Shown piece after piece: positions 6,018 to 8,494 of a stretch of DNA of 8,494 nucleotides. The notes under the pieces were generated by a model. The model made no database searches, was not told the origin of the DNA, and worked only from the letters and a program-made list of their open reading frames with translations. The stretch's first letter is position 1. Every line of letters starts with the position of its first letter. The stretch is from Candidatus Omnitrophota bacterium (lineage in GTDB: Bacteria > NPL-UPA2 > BS750m-G34), in NCBI GenBank assembly GCA_030640045.1, contig DAOWKF010000034.1, forward strand, positions 1-8,494, in the 5' to 3' direction. The position numbers and the translations under genes were made by a program.

Positions 6018-8382
6018 GCCCGCGCGGGAAGGGTTGAGGGAGACCATGTGTACACTTGGTAACGGTTATTTCGCAACCAGGGGGGCTGCGCCCGAAGCCA
6101 CTGCATCAAGGGTCCATTATCCCGGGACATATATAGCCGGGGTCTATAATAAATTAAATACCCGTATTGCAGGCAGGATAATAGTAAACGAGGACCTTGT
6201 AAACTGTCCTAACTGGTTATTTTTGACATTCAAGATCGGGAATGGTGACTGGATTGCTCTCTCGACGGACAATGTCCTTTCCTGTTATCAGGATCTTGAT
6301 ATGCAGAGGGGGGTTCTTAGCAGGAAAATTTGTTTTAAGGACCTCAAAGGGCAGAGGACCACGATCAACACAGAGAGGATAGTCCACATGGCAGCTCCTC
6401 ACCGGGCTGCTATCAAATATACGATTGTCCCTGAAAACTATGAAGGATGGATTACAATAATGTCAGGGCTTGATGGGACAGTTCAGAATACCGGGGTGGC
6501 GCGCTACAGGCAGTTAAATTCAAAACACCTCAGGCCCGTTTCCGTCGGTAATTTTAACAGGAACGGTATATCCCTTTTAGTTAAAACCAGCCAGTCAAAG
6601 ATATCTATCTCCCAGGCAGCGAAGGTACGAATATTTACAGGAAATAAGGAGCTAAAACCCGGGGGTAAAATTATTAAAAAAGGGAAGAAGGTAATCTTTC
6701 AGGAATTTAAAATATTCGTTCATAAGCGAAAACGTTATGATATAGAGAAGATTGTCTCTATCTATACTTCAAAAGATAAAGGTGTTCAGGATCCCCTCTC
6801 CAGGGCTGTCAGATCCGTAAAAAAATCACACCGGTTTGACAAACTACTTAAATCGCATATACGCGTCTGGGATGCGTTATGGAAGAAGGTTGATATAAGG
6901 ATTCAGGGTGAGCCATTTTCACAGAAGGTATTAAGGCTTCATACCTTTCATCTCCTTCAGACTGCTTCGTTTCATAACAGGATGATTGACGCTGCGCTTC
7001 CCGCGAGGGGATTACACGGAGAGGCCTACCGCGGCCATATTTTCTGGGATGAGATCTATGTGATGCCGTTTTTCAATCTCCATATTCCGGAGACAGCAAA
7101 GGCGTTGCTTTTATATAGATACAGGCGTCTGGCAAAGGCCAGGGAATATGCCGCGAAAAATGGGTATAAAGGCGCAATGTTCCCCTGGCAGAGCGGTTCT
7201 ATTGGTGAGGAAGAGACACAGGTAGTGCATCTCAATCCCATGTCAGGCAAATGGGGCCCGGATTATAGCTGTATCCAGAGACATATCTCATTTGCCATTG
7301 CCTATAACATGTGGCAGTACTGGAAAACTACAGGAGATCTCAATTTTTTCAATCACTACGCTGCGGAGATAATATTATCTATTGCGCAGTTCGGGGCAAG
7401 CATTACAAGATACAACCGTCGGTCTAAGAGGTATCATACAGACGGGCTTATGGGACCGGATGAATTCCACGAAAGACTGCCGGGGTCATCAAAAGCCGGA
7501 TTTAAGGACAATGCCTATACAAATTTATTGATAGTCTGGACCATTCTTAAGGCGCTGGAAATCCTGGATATCTTACCAGAGCGCCATAAGATACGGCTTT
7601 GTAAAAAACTTAAATTAAATAAAGAAGAACTGAGTAAGTGGGAGGATATCACCCGGAAGATGAATATCATTATAAATAAGGACGGTATCATCAGTCAGTT
7701 CGACGGATATTTTGGATTAAAAGAATTGGACTGGAAGGCATACAAGGCAAAATACGATAAGATCGGGAGACTCGACAGGATCCTGAAGGCCGAGGGGAAA
7801 TCGCCTAATGAGTATAAGGTTGCAAAGCAGGCGGATGCCCTCATGATATTCTATCTCTTACCCCTGTCTGAAATAAAGGCACTGTTTCACAAACTCGGAT
7901 ATAAATTTAACAAGCATATCTTAAAAAAGAATTATGATTATTATGTTCACAGGACATCACATGGCTCGACCTTAAGCGAAGTTGTCCATTGCTATATAGC
8001 CCATCTCATCGGCAGACACAGGGATGCATGGCAGTGGTTTTTGAATATCCTTAAATCTGATATCCATGATACCCAGGGAGGGACTACTCAGGAAGGTATC
8101 CATGCCGGCGTAATGGGGGCATCGATTAATATTGTCATGAAGGCCTTTGCCGGAATAGAGATATCTGATGACCGGATCGGGATTAAACCGGATTTACCTA
8201 AAAGCTGGAGAAGTATTAAATTGAAGTTTCTTTATAGGGGAAACTGGATATCTCTATCTATGACAAACCGGCAGGTTACGATTGTTATCAAGGGACCGGG
8301 ATCAAAGGAATGTATGATACCTTTTGAAATCTACGGCAAACCCTATCGCTTTGTTTTTGGAGAAACTTACAAAATCAAATAA
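5977..8382 (+). CDS. Glycoside hydrolase family 65 enzyme, probable trehalose (or other alpha-glucoside) phosphorylase
   Basis: An 801-residue protein with the full GH65 layout: an N-terminal beta-sandwich (~6-270, opening with the conserved CTLGNGYFATRGA at 25-37), a linker helix region, the (alpha/alpha)6 catalytic barrel (~310-725) and a small C-terminal beta domain. Seen are HGEAYRGHIFWDE (347-359), the general-acid Glu496 in GPDEFHE, KQAD at 617-620, HGSTLS at 662-667 and GTTQEGIHAG at 702-711. The HGSTLS loop corresponds, as I recall, to the phosphate-binding segment of GH65 phosphorylases, so phosphorolysis giving beta-glucose-1-phosphate is more likely than hydrolysis. The neighbouring beta-phosphoglucomutase-like and trehalose phosphatase modules fit a trehalose substrate, but kojibiose or others are not excluded. 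The only upstream start is TTG 5977: an in-frame TAA lies at 5965, and the next ATG (6046) falls inside the conserved core. GAGG is 12 bases before it. It overlaps the previous gene by 41 bases. Confidence 0.88.
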   Translation: MKKLTWQQAYERFKPAREGLRETMCTLGNGYFATRGAAPEATASRVHYPGTYIAGVYNKLNTRIAGRIIVNEDLVNCPNWLFLTFKIGNGDWIALSTDNVLSCYQDLDMQRGVLSRKICFKDLKGQRTTINTERIVHMAAPHRAAIKYTIVPENYEGWITIMSGLDGTVQNTGVARYRQLNSKHLRPVSVGNFNRNGISLLVKTSQSKISISQAAKVRIFTGNKELKPGGKIIKKGKKVIFQEFKIFVHKRKRYDIEKIVSIYTSKDKGVQDPLSRAVRSVKKSHRFDKLLKSHIRVWDALWKKVDIRIQGEPFSQKVLRLHTFHLLQTASFHNRMIDAALPARGLHGEAYRGHIFWDEIYVMPFFNLHIPETAKALLLYRYRRLAKAREYAAKNGYKGAMFPWQSGSIGEEETQVVHLNPMSGKWGPDYSCIQRHISFAIAYNMWQYWKTTGDLNFFNHYAAEIILSIAQFGASITRYNRRSKRYHTDGLMGPDEFHERLPGSSKAGFKDNAYTNLLIVWTILKALEILDILPERHKIRLCKKLKLNKEELSKWEDITRKMNIIINKDGIISQFDGYFGLKELDWKAYKAKYDKIGRLDRILKAEGKSPNEYKVAKQADALMIFYLLPLSEIKALFHKLGYKFNKHILKKNYDYYVHRTSHGSTLSEVVHCYIAHLIGRHRDAWQWFLNILKSDIHDTQGGTTQEGIHAGVMGASINIVMKAFAGIEISDDRIGIKPDLPKSWRSIKLKFLYRGNWISLSMTNRQVTIVIKGPGSKECMIPFEIYGKPYRFVFGETYKIK

Positions 8383-8403
8383 GACCAAGGAGGAAGATTA
8401 AAA

Positions 8404-8494
8404 ATGGCACGGGAGAGAATCTTGATAGTCGACGGCGATGTTTTTTGGCTGCAGATGCTCACAGCCAGATTAGAAGCAATGGATTACCTGGTAG
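8404..8494 (+). CDS. Response-regulator receiver-domain protein (N-terminus only, cut by window end)
   Basis: Thirty codons are visible, starting MARERILIVDGDVFWLQMLTAR in part. The ILIVDxD..LxxMLxxRLE pattern is the first strand and helix of a CheY-like receiver domain. Usual receivers have two adjacent acids (DD) in the metal pocket; here the order is Asp10-Gly11-Asp12, so one is displaced or missing. The phosphoacceptor Asp is beyond the window. The ribosome-binding site AAGGAGG at 8387-8393, 10 bases before the ATG, is the strongest in the window. The 21-base gap from the GH65 gene suggests it is co-transcribed, but its strong own site may mark a new translational unit. Output domain unknown. 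Confidence 0.7.
   Translation, partial: MARERILIVDGDVFWLQMLTARLEAMDYLV

Noticed and set aside
1..8494. CRISPR array, tRNA or rRNA genes, intact insertion sequence
   Set aside because: No regularly spaced repeats, no cloverleaf or CCA-ended structure noticed, and only remnants of mobile genes.

Overview
The window looks like a chromosomal segment of a bacterium of moderate GC content (roughly 40-45% by eye), possibly an uncultivated lineage such as Omnitrophota, Nitrospirota or a deltaproteobacterial relative. That placement is only an impression from protein style and gene mix. It cannot be proved from one window, and no RNA gene or CRISPR array is present.

Left part (1-541): one complete minus-strand gene for a small nucleotidyltransferase-fold protein of the AbiEii/MNT type, with a good sigma70-like promoter of its own at 575-603. 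From 542 to 1293 there is no intact gene. This 750-base stretch is a graveyard: a T-rich repeat (606-651), the first ~20 codons of a small conserved hypothetical protein (736-822), a shortened and frameshifted small minus-strand gene (823-929), a short imperfect direct repeat (993-1026), the frameshifted C-terminal end of a tyrosine recombinase that still carries the HES...TTxIY signature (1026-1164), and a perfect 8-bp-stem hairpin (1183-1202). This suggests past mobile-element activity followed by decay.

Right part (1294-8494): six same-strand genes packed as one probable operon behind a putative promoter at 1252-1279. The junctions are a 10-base gap, a GTGA overlap, an ATGA overlap, a 41-base overlap and a 21-base gap. 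In order they encode a soluble protein with PRC-barrel, MgtE N-terminal and paired CBS domains; an NRAMP-fold transporter whose metal site is changed in the way of the Mg2+-transporting NRMT clade; a RadC/JAMM protein; a two-domain protein joining a beta-phosphoglucomutase-like HAD phosphatase to a trehalose-6-phosphate phosphatase (OtsB type); a glycoside hydrolase family 65 enzyme; and the start of a response-regulator receiver protein cut by the window end.

Two units of function stand out. First, the MgtE-like sensor and the NRMT-like transporter look like a Mg2+ uptake system in which the cytosolic sensor known from MgtE is a separate protein beside an unrelated channel fold. Second, the HAD-OtsB and GH65 genes together have the domain order and nearly the total length of the three-domain mycobacterial protein OtsB1 (Rv2006). 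Here the protein is split exactly at a run of six A residues, where a one-base change would restore a 1,303-residue fusion. The three activities would form a short pathway: trehalose-6-phosphate to trehalose, trehalose plus phosphate to glucose and beta-glucose-1-phosphate, and the latter to glucose-6-phosphate. The link between Mg2+ transport, RadC and trehalose metabolism is positional only.
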